64,000 nt of DNA from Lasiosphaeris hirsuta (lineage: Eukaryota; Ascomycota; Sordariomycetes; Sordariales; Lasiosphaeriaceae), in contig JAUKUA010000003.1 of NCBI GenBank assembly GCA_030549175.1, positions 2,108,001-2,172,000 on the forward strand. The letters run 5' to 3'. A model generated the notes under the pieces. It had not been told where the DNA came from and searched no databases. It was given only the letters and a program-made list of their open reading frames with translations. The number at the start of each line of letters is the position of its first letter. The first letter of the stretch is position 1. The position numbers and the translations under genes are program-made. Below are positions 46,354 through 56,972 of this stretch, in pieces.

Positions 46354-47292
46354 TCATCGTTCCCCAGATGGGGGTACCTCGACAATCTCGGGACCTGCCG
46401 CCGCCTGCTCCTGCGCCACCTTGGCAGCAGCCGCAGCGTCGCGCGCCTTCTGCGAGTCGAGTACGGCCTGCAGCTCGGGCGGGACCTTGAAGCCGGCATG
46501 GTCGGCATGCTTCTTGTAAAAGTAGTTGTCGGGCTTTGGCCGGAGTTCTACCGGCAGCTCCTCGAGCACGCAGGCAAGCATGCCGTCAATTGACTTCTGC
46601 TTGGCCGAGTCGCGGTGCCAAATGGAGATGAGATGCGAATTGAAGCGCACCGACAGGCCGACGCCGCAGATCTGGTCGCCTGGTGGTGGACGGGTGGGTG
46701 TCAGTATGATGGGGCTGAAACGGCGGGGGGGAGGGGGAGGCAAGGAGAGGAGTTATGTACCTTCGTCTAACACGCTCTGCAGCTTCTCCCCAATGGCCAG
46801 CAGCTGAACCCGGGTCCAAAAGTCGGGGCCGATGCTCTTGGGCACGCGGAAGGTCCAGCTGCCACCGTGGATGTTGCGGCGGTCCTCCCAGATGGGCTTG
46901 AAGCCCGACTTGAACAAGTAGATGGACTCGCGCATCTTGATCTGGTCGACGGGGGTATTGTTGTTGTAGCGCCAGAAGTCCTGCACGCTCTCAATCTGCG
47001 TGCCTAGCTGCTCCAGCTGTGCTTGGTAGGCATCGTCGCCTGCGGCTACCTTTTTAGGGGGAATGCCGCCACTCAGTAGGGCCTGTGGTTGCTGCGACTG
47101 CTGGTCCTTGGCTTGGCGGTCAAAGTAGACGTTCCAGTAGTGCTGGGTAGGCAGCGGGCGCATGGCCTTGAGGAAGTTGCGTTTCGCATCATCACGCTGC
47201 TCGGCTGGGGAGCTGACGCTGGGCGAGTTGGGGTCGCTGCTCTGCGACAGCGATGAGAGGCCGCGGGTGAAGAGGGATGGTCGCATCGACAT
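46354..47292 (-). CDS. eIF4E-family mRNA cap-binding protein
   Basis: Binds the 5' m7G cap of mRNA. Two exons (47292-46761, 46679-46354) give 285 residues. The N terminus MSMRPSLFTRGLSSLSQSS is Ser-rich and disordered. The eIF4E fold follows: HYWNVYFDRQAKD, DFWRYNNNTPVDQIKMRESI, then YLFKSGFKPIWEDRRNIHGG (the cap-binding Trp and acidic pair W-E-D), SWTFRVPKSIGPDFWTRVQL, and after the intron DQICGVGLSVRFNSHLISIW. The core has the spacing of class II (4EHP-like) proteins, with a long insertion before DFWRYN and an Ala/Gln-rich tail. The start is taken at the ATG in CAAG ATG TCG; the frame is open 50 codons further upstream to 47442, but that part looks like leader. Canonical eIF4E or 4EHP-type repressor cannot be decided by eye. 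Confidence 0.92.
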
Positions 47293-47749
47293 CTTGGGGG
47301 TCTGAAATAGCTGGAATGGTGTTGAGGGGTGGGAATGAGAGATGGGGCAGGAACCTGGAGAGATCACCTTGATATCACACAAAGGGGAGGGGGGGATTAG
47401 ATAGGGTGTTAGACTATTAGTGTTAGCGGACAGGCTTGCCATCGCGGATGTGCCTCTCTGGCTGCGGGCGCCGTTTCAGACCCGCTATTTCCAGGAAGTT
47501 GAGACTACGTCTTCCCGGTAAGTGCATAAAATATTCTTAGTGAATACCCGTGTGCCACCGTGCCACCACTTCAACTTCGCGCCAAATTTTGTTTGCTCCT
47601 GCCTCAGAAGCCTTTCTTTGGTCTAGAGAACATCGCAACCGATCACCTAGCCTACGGGCGCGAATCATTTCGACAAAGCGCCATACTAGATGACGTAAAC
47701 CGCTGTCCGGCGACAGCATCGAGTCGTCGGCAGTAATTATGTTCTTCAA
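47293..47749. promoter_or_regulatory. Divergent promoter region eIF4E / Gfd2-like gene
   Basis: About 450 bp between the eIF4E start and the coding-like part of the Gfd2-like gene. It includes a G/C-rich stretch with poly-G near 47390. Elements not assigned. Confidence 0.45.
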
Positions 47750-48673
47750 ACCAGGATTTGCCCTGCTCTCCAGCTCCGGGAGGGCGACGTTTTCCTTCCC
47801 AAGGTCCCACTCGAAACATGCGGCGACAAGGTGATCCGAAACACTCTACTTCTTCGGCGGTTACTCGGGTATGGGCGGGTAGCCTACGCATTACCCAGCC
47901 CGGCAATGAAAGATATCCGGTTTATTGTGCTCGACATTGATGGTCTAAATATTCAGAGGCTTTGAGCTGTGTGTCTCTATTCTCGACACCGCGTGGATAC
48001 AGGCCAGAGTCGCGGGCCAACCGACTAACCCAGCAGCGCAAGTCATCGAATCACACCACTTCGTAGTCGGACAACACAAAGGGAGTGCTACCCCATCATT
48101 CTCACTCGGGAAATGCGAGACCATCGGCGATTTCGATGAACTCAAGCTTCTGTTCTTGAAATTATTGGGCCGGGGGACGCTGTTCTCGTCTACCACGGTG
48201 GTAGGCAGGAGCTGAAGGTTCTTGCTGAGGCCGGCGTCGATCTCCGAGGACTAGACAGCATCGACACGGCCTTGGTTGGCAACTATATTCTTGGACTTCC
48301 ATTTCATATTTCACCCAGACTCTGCAGGATGCTCGAGATGTTGGATATCCCACCATCTTCATCCAAACTACATGTTGCTGGGAACAATGCTCACTTTGTA
48401 CTCCGGGCAATGATGCGGCTAGCTGTAGAAGATGCAAAGCGGGAGCAAGGGCTCACACCAGATTGGCGGCCAACATTCCGGGAAATTGTTTCGGCGAAAC
48501 CAAAAATTGCTTCAACAGGACCAAGACTTTTTTCAAAGAAGCCACCGCGCGACACAAATAGGCCTCTGTGGAAACGGCGGGGATGGCGGCGAGGAACAAC
48601 AAAGAAAACAGAAAGCGCCGAAAAACAAGCTCAAGAGCAGACATCAGTCGAGGAAGAACCGAATGCCGTTTAA
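47750..48673 (+). pseudogene. Gfd2/YDR514C-like RNase H-fold protein, frame-broken
   Basis: Three protein-like segments follow each other in changing frames. The first reads GDKVIRNTLLLRRLLGYGR, then MKDIRFIVLDIDGLN; its frame stops at a TGA near 47963. The second (frame changed at about 47948-47960) reads FELCVSILDTAWIQARVAGQ, then HHFVVGQHKGSATPSFSLG. The third (frame changed again near 48153-48158, back to the first frame) reads GPGDAVLVYHGGRQELKVL, then LVGNYILGLPF, and runs to a stop at 48673. The order, with Asp-containing LDI, HHFVV and the late helix LEMLDIPPSS, fits fungal proteins with a Gfd2/YDR514C-like RNase H-fold domain. No intron with usable borders explains the changes. The start is not resolved; an upstream ATG at 47735 is in another frame. 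Either a decayed gene or small sequence errors. Confidence 0.5.
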
Positions 48674-50745
48674 CTGAGAAAAGTACTTTCGGGGCTAAAT
48701 TCGTTCGATGGGATATGAAAATTGGCTTAGGCAACACCTTGATCGGCAGTTGTCTTGTAACCTACTACCAGGGAGTTGTGATTGTGTTTTGCGACAAGAT
48801 TGTATGTTACAAGGTATTCACCAAAAGCAATGGCATGGTAATCGGTACAAGTAAAACGGAGAGAACGTGCAAGCACAGGCACGGGCAGGTGTGATTAGCT
48901 GTTTTTCGTTTCGTCAAACAAAGGTATCGCAGGTGTTTTGGCAGGTTAAGTCATTGTTATAATATGGGACGGGGCGGATGGGGTATAGAGTGTGTGAGTG
49001 TGTGTGGGAGAAAGGACCTAAGCACCCCGGAATCCTCGACGAACAGCCAAGAAGATAAAGCGACGGCCTAGGGATGGCCAGCTCGCGAGTTGAAGAGCAT
49101 GCAGGACACAGGAAATGGGTTGGCAAAACGTGGATCCTGTCACTGCTTCATCAAGCAGGGCGCAAGTATTGGGGCCCGAAGCTGAAACAATAGAACAGCG
49201 CCTGAGTTGGTGACGGAACACCTCGACCCGCACGCGATGCCACGCTCCCAGGAATTCCAGGAACCCACAGGGGACCAAAGCCTTGAAGCTTCCCCTTGTT
49301 CGAATTGCGCTGGCTTGTGGCACTTCAACCGCCGTTTGTGGGGCAATCAACACGGCGGGGGCAGCAGCCCAGCAGCTTGCCGCCGTGCTGTGGAAAGCCT
49401 GATTCTTCACATTCCTGCCCCTCTCCGGCTTCCATTTCAATCCCTCTCTACCCTCGATAACCTGGGAACGCTTCAAGCTGCCCGCCTGTGACAGAACTGA
49501 GGGGGTGTGGGTCGGAGGGGCAGCGCACGCGATGTGCCCGTGTCATGCTGCCCAGCATGCCGCTATGCCGCTATGCCGTCTTGAGACAGGCGGATTGCAG
49601 CTCTTGGCGACCACGACCTGCTGGACAACGACGCCCCGACGACGCCTCGTTTCGGCGGCGACCTGAACCCAATCGATGCAGCTCGGATTTCTGGGGTCGG
49701 GCAGTTCTATGTTTTGGGTCAACAGCTGCTGGCCCCCTTCTGTATCCCGGACATTGACATTCAGCTTCGTTCAGTTGTTTGATCAGTTCTCATTTTCCAC
49801 CCATATTTTAGATATACAATGTCCGTACTATGCACTCCACGTGTAATCGGGAAATGCGGATGGCGCACAAGTGGGGTTGAAACTTGTGGAGACATCTCGA
49901 ATTGAGCTCACTGTGCCGAGTTGGATCTTGGATAATTCAACTTTGAGCCTACTCAATGGCGACCCGCAACGCAACCGCATCCACCAGCCTTGTTACGTCC
50001 TATCTAAAGTTCTGCAGTTCTAGGGTTCTCTAGAACCATAGAGCAGACGAAGTTTGAGGAACCCAATTTTCTTTCTCCAACCTCTTTATCGGCTGTCTTT
50101 GTTCCTTGTGTCCCGTCGTCGAGACTGCCTACTGCCAGTTTTTGTTCAGACAATTGTTGGTTCTCGGCCGCGAGTGCAGTAAGCTCGGGTAGCCTGAAGA
50201 GTCGTTGAAGCTTATTCAATCGACTTACTGCTAGCAACGGTACGCCGGTACCAATACCCAACCTGGAACCAACCTGGGCCGTCGACTGGAAACGCCGTTG
50301 CCCTGTATATTTTTCTGGATCCACGTGCCGAGAGCCACGTCCACGTAGGTTCGTCGGTTCACGCGACATCCAGCTGCCAGCTGGTCATTGGGCATCACTA
50401 CTGGTCAGCCAACCTACTTCTCTCCGATTCGGGAGGGCCTATTGTCAATTGCAGTCACTATTCACCTATTCACCTTGCCTTGCACTCTGGACAACCACGC
50501 CTCCAGGTATGTCTTGTTGCTTGCCTATTTTATATCCTCTCGTCTTCCCTGCCCTCCTCGGCCGACCTTCTTTCCTCAACCCCCCCCCCCCCCCCCCCAA
50601 AAAAACAGTACGCTTTCTTTTCCAACACATTGATCTATTTTGGCGACATCCCATTCACACACACTTCACCTTCACTTTCACCTTATCCCTCTCCACACCC
50701 TTCCAGCACATTACTTTCGCACCTTCATACCTCCACCGAGCCACA
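48674..50745. other. Intergenic region, about 2 kb
   Basis: No supportable gene. Open frames are short and have no recognised composition. The right end carries a C19-A7 homopolymer and a pyrimidine-rich leader for the gene at 50746. Confidence 0.55.
50580..50605. repeat. C19-A7 homopolymer pair
   Basis: Nineteen cytosines followed by seven adenines, about 140 bases before the ATG of the disordered protein gene, inside its probable leader or promoter. Confidence 0.93.
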
Positions 50746-52387
50746 ATGTCTATCCTCGCTAGCATGCCTGCTCGGCCTCCTGTCTCCAAGCTTCCCAACA
50801 CCAAACGTGGCAATATTGTGCTCCTCCGTGAGGGCATCGACCTCGCCCTCGCATACTTCAACAACGGCACTAGAGACGAGCTTCCTATGCTGACAGCCAA
50901 GGCCAAACGTTGGTCCAACAAGTACTACAAAGGGTATCGGTACGCGTCGAAGAGAGCAACAGGCCTCCTTCAGACCTTTCCCAACATCTTCAACCTCAGT
51001 GTCCAGCGTACGTATTAGCCCTCCTAGTCCCAAATAGCCTGTGACAAGACTTGACTGACAACACACTATAGCGAATCTGCGTTTGGTACCAGCAGAGATG
51101 ACACCACCACCCAGCCCTCCTCAGCCCGAGGGTGACAGCATCCGGGATTTCCGACAGGCCGACCGTAAAGTTATGAACTCGGAGGATTTTCCCGCCTTCA
51201 CCGAGCCAATTCTAGCGTCGGAAGCCGAACTAGACGATATTATTGATGTCCGTCCACGTCAGCCTCCCCTGGGGAGCCGGGCCAAGCCCAACATGCGGGT
51301 TGATGCCTCCATGCTCCGGGGCACTGGCTTGCTCCACTCGCTCCCCGAGTTTCTTGGACAGTTGGCGCGCGCAAACCTTGAGACGGAAACCCAGCTGGCT
51401 AACAACCCCAACGGCTCCGGTTTTGAGCTCGACGAGGAGACTGCGTCTCAACAGCCCCACGTTGAGATGGACGTTTACGCGGGTCTTGTCGAGACCCAGA
51501 AGCGTCGGCACGCACGCCGGGTTATTCTCCCTGGTGGTCGTCCCTTCAGGCTCCCCAGAGATGACGAGGAAGACAGCGGCAGCGAGGACAATACTGCAAG
51601 GAGCAATGGCGGCGATCCCGCAGATGAGGAGCAGAGCAGTGACGGTGACGACGAGTCTTCGGGTAACGAGAGCGACGAGTCCACATCGACAACAGCCAGC
51701 CTTCGCGTCAGCCGTGGAAAGCGGAAAGCTGCAGCAGTGTCCGGATCCGAGGAGTCGGAGGAAAGCAGCCCACCCAACAAGATCCGCATCCAATACTCAT
51801 ACCCGCCCCCTGTACTTGGAGCGTACGACATGAAGAGGCGCAAGCTAGTCCAGCGGCTTAACCCGGCAGATATCGGGCCGGACCCCTTCGGCGTATTTGG
51901 TCAACATGACGACCTGCCTTCCCCCGCTAGGTCAGATGCCAGCGGCAGCAGCAGCAGCTCGGGCGGGCCTACCCGCATTATCAAGATCAAGGTGCCCAAG
52001 AGCAACAGTGGTAGCAGCGATAACGGCAGCGTCGAAAGCTCTCGAGCTTCGACCCCGGAGAACCAGCCCGCTACAGCAGCGGTAGCTGGCACTCCGTCGC
52101 GAAGGATCATCAAGCTGAAGTCTCCCCGCTCGTCACCGCCTGCCGCTTCCTCGGGACACTCGTCCCCGTCTGGCTCGCCCACGTCGAGGCCAGTCATCAG
52201 GATACGGGTGAAGAAACCAACGTCGCCGGGTAGCCCCACTCCTGCCGTTCGCCCGTCGTCCGAGTCGGAATCGTCATCGTCGGGCTCGTCTCATAAGAGA
52301 ATCCGCATCAAGTTGGTGAACCGTTCTGCGGAGGGCGAGCGGCCGGCCAAGCGGCAAAGGTCGTTGGTCCAGGAAGTGGACGAGTGA
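50746..52387 (+). CDS. Disordered nuclear-type protein with repeated basic/Ile motifs
   Basis: Two exons, 50746-51007 and 51072-52387, give 525 residues; the intron is GTACGT...CTATAG. The N-terminal 90 residues are helical and ordered (MSILASMPARPPVSKLPNTK, LREGIDLALAYFNNGTRDEL, then KAKRWSNKYYKGYRYASKRA). After that it is mainly acidic, Ser- and Glu-rich disorder (EEDSGSEDNTARSNGGD). Four short repeats recur in the C-terminal half: TRIIKIKVPK, RRIIKLKSPR, PVIRIRVKKP and KRIRIKLVN, each followed by Ser/Pro-rich spacers. Basic tracts such as SRGKRKAAAVSG and PAKRQRS could be nuclear-localisation signals. No enzyme motif. The ATG in CCACA ATG TCT is chosen; the frame extends upstream but only through the pyrimidine leader. 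I do not recognise the family. Confidence 0.87.
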
Positions 52388-54111
52388 AGGGGGGCGGACA
52401 ACGCCTAGTTGTACAATACGGATGGCATGGGTAAATATCTGGGAGGAATATATCGACAGGCGTTATGGCATGCATAGATAGCATGGATGCATTCTGGCGG
52501 ACAGAGATTGGGCGGCATTAGATCTTTTCAGCGTGCAAACGCGCACTGCATCTTGGGCGTTGAGAGGCATAGAGAAGCCGGTGGTTCGTTGGTCGGCTTT
52601 CTGAGAAGACATACCCCTAGGTTTTACTTTTCTCTTCTGGTTTTGCATTTTCTTTCCCCCGGTCATTGCGTACAGAAAAAGTCCTTTGGTATGTGTTCAT
52701 TTCAGATATACTAGCATATGACATGTAATCATTTACAAACTGGCCTTGGTTTCTCGTGCAGCTAAAAGCCCGACAAAGTCAAGTACAGTTGCAGCAATTA
52801 AGACGTTCTAGGATTGGAGCCACGAACAGGCCAAGGTGGCTAGGATTCACAAACACTGTCAAGGATGAGGCATGGAGTTTAGATCTCCCTCTGCGGTGCA
52901 TGCGCAAGATCCTGTTGGGCGATGTACTCAACGCCGACATGCTTCTCAGCGCTATCCGTGTATGCATGGCGGCGACAGACTGACCGACTGTCCGCGCCCA
53001 AGATACCTGGGCACTGACGCGCCGCTCTGACGAGGAGATGGCAGAGCACTACAAAGCTTAGCCACGCGAGGTGAAACAAGTTCCTCGGAGGAGGCAGAGG
53101 CGGGCCCAGTACACGACGATTCGGACGTTGTATGAGCAAAATGTGCTGGCTCTCGTGCCATTCCCAATGGTTCATCGACATGCAAATTGCGGCTTCGGGG
53201 GCGAGCAAACGGCGCCGAGCGGTTCTCCCAAAGCTCGAGCATCCCGACGACAAAGGCGCCGATGGTGTAAATAGGATGGGGGCTGGTGATGATATCCTGC
53301 CATCGGAAGACGATGTTGCTAGACAGCCCAGAACCCTGATACCAGCTTGAATGGCCGGCTGGAGGTTGCTGAAGTGCCAGTCCTTGGGCGCGGGGCTTAT
53401 CGACCTCTGCGCGTCAGCGTTCCCCAGAGCTCTAGAGTGCGCTGGCGGTTCTGTAGGCCTCCGGCTCGTTGCCGATGTGGAGGGTCCTACTTGCGATAAC
53501 GAAGAAGCCTTTTCTGTCATCATCACTCTGGTTCGCCTGGGACGTATTAGTTCACAGCGTGCAGTTGCTCATAGCCTTTCGAACGCGGGATTGCATTTTG
53601 TCTGCCAACGAGGTCATTGTATATGTTTCGAGGTCCTGGAAGCCTTTGTAGATCCTCTCAACGCCTTGGTCAGTCCTCATGTAGGACAACCCTATAAATT
53701 TACACACAGCTTTCTCAACCCGGAATCCCAGCCAGAGACAACAAAAACGCACTGACAAAACATATCCATGCTATGCTCGGTAGGTGGCTATAAACACTCC
53801 CCCATACAGTGATCAGAACTACAAACTGATAGACGTCACTTCATTCCCCATTTTAAAACGGCTACCCCAGCAAATGAAAGCCCTGATATGCCAGAAGCCC
53901 ATGTTCCCCCTTAACTCCTCGCCAGTGCAATAGTGTCTAAACAACAACAACAACAACAACAAAAAAACAAAACCGGTATCCGTCTGTCTTGCTCGCTCGC
54001 TTAACTCTCATGAAAAAGATCCAACTTCAAGCAGCTCAAGCTTGCCGTATCCAACTGCAGACCTCACAATGCAAATGTTAATGGGCAGACAAGCTCCTAG
54101 TCTATCCAGCT
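52388..54111. other. Convergent intergenic region
   Basis: About 1.7 kb between the disordered protein and the kinesin 3' ends. The minus strand at about 53.05-53.4 kb has protein-like pieces (DWHFSNLQPAIQAGIRVLG and WQDIITSPHPIYTIGAFVVG) in different frames, possibly a decayed gene; not called. An (AAC)n repeat lies at 53940-53961. Confidence 0.45.
53940..53961. repeat. AAC trinucleotide microsatellite
   Basis: Seven consecutive AAC/ACA units followed by an A run in the convergent intergenic space, close to the kinesin 3' end. Confidence 0.9.
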
Positions 54112-56255
54112 TCAGCGCAACTGGACATTGATCCGCTCTCCCAAAATTCCCCTCGACTTCCGCCACTCTGCTGCTGGGCCAAAGATCTTCTCGGTATTCG
54201 CCTTGATGATCTCAGTCAGCGGGCGCTTCTCTGGCTCATCACTCCAGCCGAAACGCTTGCGATCGTCCGCCAGCTGACGCTTGAAGTGCTGGACATCATC
54301 CCACAGCCGGTTCATAGCCTCGTGAGTGTCCTCGGCCTCGCGGTCAATGCGCTCGTATTCGGCATCCTCGTCAAAGTTGGCCATCTCCTCCTCGCTAAAC
54401 ATGGGCAGCCGGCGATTTCCGCCCCTACGCGGAACTTGTATGCCCTTCTTGGGTGTCGTGTCCTTGGGCTCGCTGTCGCTGTTCTCCTTGAGGTTTTCTT
54501 TCACATTCTCCTTGTTAGCCTCTTTCACCGGCGTTTCTGCCTCAGCGCTGCGGCTGCGCAGCATGATGGGATTTTTCAGCTGGTCGAGACATAGCTTCAG
54601 GTGCAACCGCAAGGCTTCATTCTCCGTCTGCAGACTGCGGATCTTGGTATCGGCCACGAGGCTCCGCTCCTCCATCAGCTGCTGCATGCTGCGCACACGC
54701 TCCTGATACTCCTCAAGCCGCTCCTCGGCTTCACGGGCGTCTTTTTCCCGGCGTCTGCTATCACCGACAACAACCTGTAGGGCGCGAATCTCCTCGGCCA
54801 TGGCCTCAATCTGAGCCTCCCGCTGAGCGACGCTGACATTGTCCTCGTTGACGACAGCCTGGGTACGGATGCGCTTGGCCTGGTCGGCGTAGCGAAGCGT
54901 TGACAGGGTCTCATCATAGTCGGAGGGCGCAATGCATGCAATCATGGCCGTCTTGCTATTGCCACCGAGCGAGTCCTTGAGTAACCAGGTGAGGATGCTG
55001 TCACGATAGGGTACAACTGAATTGGACGAGTTCTTGCCGCTCTTGTTATGTTTCTTGGGATCCGCCAGAGCAGCGATGACACGGCCCAGCGTAGTCAGGG
55101 ATTTATTGATGTTGCTGCCCTCACGGAGGCGCTGACCCGTTGCTTCGGTTGATTTGGCACGCTCGCTTCCAGCGAGGTCGACAAGGCGAATACGGCTGCT
55201 GCGCTCCGTCGTCTCGTCCCTATCGGTGTGTTGGAGAATTTGCTTTAGCATAATCGTAAAGACGGCGTGGCTGCGACTACTGGTATCGTTCATCTTGGTG
55301 CTGGCGACGGTGCGGTTAGAGTCACCCACGGACATGTAATGCAGAATCTCGTCGAGACTACGCACAGGGGCCTCAGTCAAATCCTTGACATAGGGGCCCT
55401 CGATTGGCGACTCGCGAATCTTGAGATAATACGGTGCCTGGCTCGAGACGACGGGTACCAGGAGGTCACGAACATGCTCGTTGTAAACCTCAAAGTAGCT
55501 CACACGCACGTTGTAGCTAAGGTTAGGTGTCTCGCTCTGGGCCTCGGCGATGCGCTCGAACAAGTCCTCGCAGGTGCGTGGGATTAGGCCGGGCTCATCA
55601 GGGGTGCCCATCATGGTATACGACTTGCCAGAGCCGGTCTGCCCATAAGCAAAGATGCATGTGTGGTACCCCTCAAAGTTGTGATCCAGAAACTCCTCGC
55701 CTAGGCTGTCGTAGACCTGCGACTGCGTGGCGTAGTGCTCGTCAGCCCTATCGTGGCTCCAGAAGCTCTTGTCGAAGGTAAAGGATTTCTCTTCGAAGAC
55801 CTTGCGGGATCGGGCTCGTGAGTTCCCAGGGTCCGTGTCCTCTGGAATCATCAGTGTGGTCGTCTCCGACATGGGGTCCATCCTGATGAGACAATCTGCA
55901 TTGCGTTGGCGTTCTATGGGGAAATGGTCAGTCAAGATTCGAATGCAGCGAGTTGGTGCCCCCCTTTCAATTCTCGGAATAGCAGATACATACCACGCGG
56001 CAAGAAGGCGCGCACACGCACGACGACCTTGACATTCCCCCCCGGATCCATTCTCGCATGGGGTGGAACTGTCCCATCTCTCGACCGCAAGGATGGCGTT
56101 GAGGCCGAGGGAGGGATCTGCTGGGTTGGCGTGGCGGCCGTGGACCGCACGGAGCGTTGGTGCTTCGAGTCGCGGATGGCACCCCTCGCCGGCGACGACG
56201 TGGGTGTCCGCATCGTCGTGGGCTTTTTGGGCGGCATCTTGGTCGGGGTCGGCAT
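54112..56255 (-). CDS. Kinesin-3 family motor, short form without FHA or PH domains
   Basis: Microtubule motor. Two exons (56255-55994 and 55913-54112) give 687 residues. The first exon carries a Ser/Thr/Pro-rich leader, then GGNVKVVVRVRAFLPR, the start of the motor fold. After splicing: ERQRNADCLIRM, KSFTFDKSFWSHD, FAYGQTGSGKSYTMMGTPDE (P-loop, about residue 180), YFEVYNEHVRDLL, NDTSSRSHAVFTI (switch I), VDLAGSERAKST (switch II) and GSNINKSLTTLGRVIAAL. The neck and a coiled coil follow (EAQIEAMAEEIRALQ, then REAEERLEEYQERV). The C-terminal 200 residues lack FHA and PH domains, unlike full-length Unc104/KIF1. This resembles the short fungal kinesin-3 (Nkin3/UncB type), inferred from architecture. 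Alternative starts lie at 56237 and 56342. The in-frame open stretch upstream of 55913 is intron and antisense read-through, not protein. Confidence 0.94.
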
Positions 56256-56972
56256 CAGGCGCGGCTCCAAAGCAAGGTTTGTGAGTGTTGCTTCGAGCTC
56301 GGCAATAATGGTGCGGAGCCGAAGTTGGAGAAGGTTGAACATCCGCTATTATTCTGCTGTGGATGTTTACTTTGGCGCTTTCGAGGGGCGCGGTTGCCGG
56401 GGTGAGGGCGATTGAGCTCGATTGGATGGCAGGTGCCAAGCCGGTAAGCTAGCAGGGGGACTCGGGGCGATTGGCGCTGTCCCGCGATAAAATCCACCGA
56501 ATGGGAGGGGGCGATGAGCCGGTTTCAGCGGGGATAGGGTCAACTGTTGCCTGTTGACAAGTCGTGGCACGCTGACTTGTCTAGCAAGGTTGACATTCAG
56601 TGGTTTTGCGACACGATGGGGCGTAAACAGTCGGCAAACACAAACCTGGGAAGCGACCGGGATGGAAAACGCGATGGGATGACCCATTCAGCGCACAGTC
56701 TCTGATGCGCCCAGGTGCGGGATTGGAGATCACTGAAACCGTTGCATCGGGTGCTTTCAGCTCCCACTCAATTCGAAACGCTCTGTTTGCTGAAGTGTGG
56801 CTCGTGCACAAGCAGTTCCTTAGACTTGCTATCAATGGAAGCTGAGCGTACTTTGAAATCAATCGCGTTCCATGGCGAATTCTACCTAGTGCTCACGAAC
56901 ATCGCTCCCCTCTATGCTCCTAAATTCTGAACGCGAGGGCCAACTGAACTGAATCCAACTCCCGAACTGCAT
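56256..56972. other. Intergenic region kinesin / PPPDE-PUL gene
   Basis: About 720 bp. It holds the kinesin promoter and leader and the 3' end of the PPPDE-PUL gene; both genes are on the minus strand. No gene seen. Confidence 0.55.

Noticed and set aside
52879..53526. 215-codon minus-strand frame
   Set aside because: Only parts look protein-like, and the best piece (WQDIITSPHPIYTIGAFVVG) is in another frame; no family recognised, so not called a gene.
54112..56439. 775-codon reading of the kinesin gene with a long N-terminal extension
   Set aside because: The extra N-terminal part is the intron plus the wrong frame of exon 1; the spliced frame gives the true motor start NVKVVVRVRAF.
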